From Deltaproteobacteria bacterium (GTDB lineage Bacteria > Desulfobacterota > Syntrophia > Syntrophales > UBA5619), in assembly GCA_026388365.1 (NCBI GenBank), contig JAPLJW010000082.1, forward strand, positions 1 through 8,123: a stretch of DNA of 8,123 nucleotides, written 5' to 3'. Each line of letters begins with the position of its first letter. The stretch's first letter is position 1. Of this stretch, positions 6,323-8,123 are shown in pieces. Made by a program: the position numbers and the translations under genes. The notes beneath the pieces were generated by a model. That model was not told where the DNA came from. It saw nothing but the letters and a program-made list of their open reading frames with translations, and made no database searches.

Positions 6323-6733
6323 TTACCCCCCTGCCCGCTTGACATTTTCCTTGATGAATTTCGAGATTTCCTCAAGCTTTGCATGCGATGGAAAGACGCC
6401 GTGCACACCGGTGCTCTTCAGAACCGCAATGTCGTCCTTCGGGATGGTTCCACCGAAGAGAACCAGGACGTCATCCAGATCGCGTTCATGGACTTTTTTC
6501 ATCAGCTTCCGCGCGATCGAAACATGCGATCCCGACAGGATGCTCACGCCGATCACGTCCACGGCCTCCTGGAGGGCGACCTCGACGACCTGCTCCACGC
6601 TCTGGCGCAGGCCGGTGTAGATCACCTCCATCCCCTGGTCCCTCAACCAGAAGATCAGCACCTTGGCGCCGACATCATGCCCGTCCAGGCCAATCTTGGC
6701 AATCAGTACACGAATGGTCTTCTTCGTTTCCAT
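6323..6733 (-). CDS. B12-binding small subunit of an acyl-CoA mutase
   Basis: This 136-residue stand-alone cobalamin-binding domain is the partner of the mutase large subunit encoded just upstream. The DxHxxG signature is LDGHDVG (16-22), whose His19 is the lower axial ligand to cobalt. GVSILSGSH gives the S-x-L motif, and VLFGGTIPKDDI gives the GG motif near the nucleotide tail. Length and layout match split methylmalonyl-CoA mutases of archaea and many anaerobes (about 130-145 residues). The start at 6733 has GGGAGGG four bases upstream. It is 21 bases after the large-subunit stop and 1 base before the next gene. All B12-binding motifs are intact, so a working adenosylcobalamin enzyme is expected even though the large subunit is divergent. 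Alone, this domain does not tell methylmalonyl- from isobutyryl-type substrates. Confidence 0.95.
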   Translation of the reverse strand: METKKTIRVLIAKIGLDGHDVGAKVLIFWLRDQGMEVIYTGLRQSVEQVVEVALQEAVDVIGVSILSGSHVSIARKLMKKVHERDLDDVLVLFGGTIPKDDIAVLKSTGVHGVFPSHAKLEEISKFIKENVKRAGG

Positions 6734-6754
6734 GAAACCCTCCCCCAGTGGTCT

Positions 6755-8123
6755 CTATACCGTCGTCGGTTCTTTAAAGGTCCCGTAAACTTTCTTCAGG
6801 GTTTCGATGATTTCGCCGATGGTCGCCTTTGCCTTCAACGGCTCGAACAGATAAGGAATGAGATTGTCGCCGCGGCCGGCAGCCGACTCAAGCTGTTCCA
6901 AGGCGCTCTCCACCTTCCCCTGGTCGCGATTCTCTTTAACGGCCTTCAGCCGCTGAAGCTGATGGTTGATCGTCTCAGGATCCGACTTGTAAACCTCCAG
7001 GTCTCTCTCTTCTTCCTTGACCTTGAACTTGTTCACCCCGACCAGAACCTTCTCCCCGGAACTGATCCTCTTCTGAATCGCATAGCTCTGCCGGGCCAGC
7101 TCCCGCTGAATGGAGCCGCTCTCGATCAGCTTCACGATCCCGCCGTCGTTCTCAATCTTTCCGATGATTTCCCCGATCTTGGCCTCCATCTCATCGGTTA
7201 GATTTTCAACATAGTAGGACCCGCCCAGTGGATCGACCACATCGGCCACCCCCGTCTCGTTGGCCAGGATCTGCTGCACCCGCAGAGAAGTCCGGATCGC
7301 AAGATCCGAGGGAATCGCATAAACCTCATCGAAACAGGCCAGGTTGAGCGACCTCGTTCCTGAAAAAACCGCCGCCATGGCATAGATCGTCTCCCGGGCA
7401 ATGTTGTTCAAAGGCTGCTCGGCCGTCAGACCGCCGCCCATCCCGCCGGTGGAAAACCGGAATTGGAGCGATCGCTTATCCTGGGCGCCATATTTCTCCT
7501 TCATCAGTTTCGCCCAGTATCGTCGCGCCGCCCGGAGCCGTGTAATATCCTCGAAGAAGTTGAAATTACGCCCGCCGATTGGCAGATGGAACGAGAACAG
7601 CGGGGCAATCTCGTCAATCTTGGAGCCCCGCTTCAGGACTTCCCGGATATAGACCTCCGCGAACGAGATAGCCAGGGCGACCGACTGCACCGTGTCGGCC
7701 CCATATTCCATGATATGCGTCCCGGAGACGCTGATCGCGTTGAAACGCGGAATTTCCTTGTTGCAATATTCTACCAGATCGCCCACCAGCTTGATCGAAG
7801 GTTCCGGGGGGAAGATCCATGTCCCGCGGGCGATATACTCCTTCAGGATATCGTTCTGGATTGTTCCCCGCAGACGCTTCGCTTCCACCCCCTGTTTCTG
7901 CGCCACCAGGACATACATCGCCAGGATGATCGGCGCCGTTGCGTTGATGGTAAACGACGTCGAGATCTGATCCAGCGCAATGCCGTCGAAAATCCGCTCA
8001 AAATCCTCCAGGGAGTCCACCGCAACACCTAACTTGCCGACGTCGTCCTCCGCCAGGGGCATATCGGAATCCAGACCGATCTGCGTTGGCAGATCAAAAG
8101 CCAGGCTCAACCCCGTCTGACCA
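6755..8123 (-). CDS. Methylmalonyl-CoA-mutase-type large subunit, divergent active site (N-terminus outside window)
   Basis: This is the TIM-barrel catalytic subunit of an adenosylcobalamin-dependent acyl-CoA mutase, which rearranges carbon skeletons by radical chemistry. The visible 455 residues begin at GQTGLSLAFDLPTQ; about 95 N-terminal residues lie past the right edge. Conserved parts include FTINATAP, GTIQNDILKEYIARGTWIFP, VSGTHIMEYGAD, LNNIARETIYAMAAVFSGT and DPLGGSYYVE. By alignment from memory to the Propionibacterium enzyme, Arg207 (malonyl carboxylate) and His244 (catalysis) are kept. Tyr243 is Thr, Arg283 is Leu, His328 is Ser and Gln330 is Gly, and about three residues are inserted after the SF of APLFSFHLP. 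The fold is secure, but the substrate is probably not methylmalonyl-CoA. Arg207 argues against isobutyryl- and 2-hydroxyisobutyryl-CoA mutases, which have Gln there. The stop is UAG, 21 bases before the small subunit. Confidence 0.93.
   Translation of the reverse strand, partial: GQTGLSLAFDLPTQIGLDSDMPLAEDDVGKLGVAVDSLEDFERIFDGIALDQISTSFTINATAPIILAMYVLVAQKQGVEAKRLRGTIQNDILKEYIARGTWIFPPEPSIKLVGDLVEYCNKEIPRFNAISVSGTHIMEYGADTVQSVALAISFAEVYIREVLKRGSKIDEIAPLFSFHLPIGGRNFNFFEDITRLRAARRYWAKLMKEKYGAQDKRSLQFRFSTGGMGGGLTAEQPLNNIARETIYAMAAVFSGTRSLNLACFDEVYAIPSDLAIRTSLRVQQILANETGVADVVDPLGGSYYVENLTDEMEAKIGEIIGKIENDGGIVKLIESGSIQRELARQSYAIQKRISSGEKVLVGVNKFKVKEEERDLEVYKSDPETINHQLQRLKAVKENRDQGKVESALEQLESAAGRGDNLIPYLFEPLKAKATIGEIIETLKKVYGTFKEPTTV

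Noticed and set aside
6322..6408. Upstream in-frame extension of the class I transferase starting inside the small-subunit gene.
   Set aside because: It would overlap 86 bases of the B12-binding gene. The added residues are Arg/Ser-rich and unlike the family N-terminus, and the ATG at 6321 has a strong ribosome binding site.
5461..7201. Long open frames on the plus strand over the class I transferase and mutase genes (also 3543-4625).
   Set aside because: They are antisense shadows of high-GC coding sequence. Their products are rich in Arg, Pro, Asp and His with no family motifs, whereas the minus-strand genes show conserved motifs throughout.

Overview
All genes in this window run on the minus strand, so the biological order is right to left. 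The DNA is fairly GC-rich, with G or C usual at third codon positions. The genes are a two-subunit B12-dependent acyl-CoA mutase, CoA-transferases, a nitroreductase, a small ferredoxin and a TRAP transporter. This mix suggests an anaerobic, acid- or aromatic-degrading bacterium, most likely Desulfobacterota/Deltaproteobacteria (Syntrophales-like or a sulfate reducer). The placement rests on gene content only; there is no rRNA or other marker here.

Right half (8123 to 3486): an acyl-CoA processing cluster. The order is a methylmalonyl-CoA-mutase-type large subunit (its N-terminus lies beyond the right edge), the separate B12-binding small subunit, a class I acetyl-CoA hydrolase/CoA-transferase homologue, and a class III CaiB/BaiF CoA-transferase. 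The first three genes are 21 and 1 bases apart, and the fourth follows after about 120 bases. Two of the enzymes look altered. The mutase keeps the Arg that binds a malonyl-type carboxylate but has lost several other conserved pocket residues. The class I transferase has Pro where the family's catalytic Glu should be. The CaiB/BaiF protein keeps its catalytic Asp169. A plausible but unproven reading is activation, carbon-skeleton rearrangement and CoA transfer on an unusual branched dicarboxylic acid.

Middle (3292 to 3485): a 194-base intergenic region. It carries a good sigma70-type promoter, a perfect 17-bp palindrome just downstream of the expected start of transcription, two sets of direct repeats and an inverted repeat. 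It looks like a regulated promoter for the left-hand operon.

Left half (3291 to 1): a second operon of an FMN nitroreductase, an unrecognised Cys-containing protein, a 2x[4Fe-4S] ferredoxin, and the small (DctQ) and large (DctM) membrane subunits of a TRAP transporter. DctM lacks only its last residues at the left edge. Gene ends overlap by 4 bp (nitroreductase/unknown) and 8 bp (dctQ/dctM), which supports co-transcription. The substrate-binding protein (DctP) is not in the window. The oddest spot is the end of the unknown gene. It stops at two tandem UGA codons, and the same frame then stays protein-like for 38 codons and contains a stem-loop. This could be a separate micro-gene, UGA readthrough (possibly selenocysteine) or a decayed C-terminus. 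The sequence alone does not decide.
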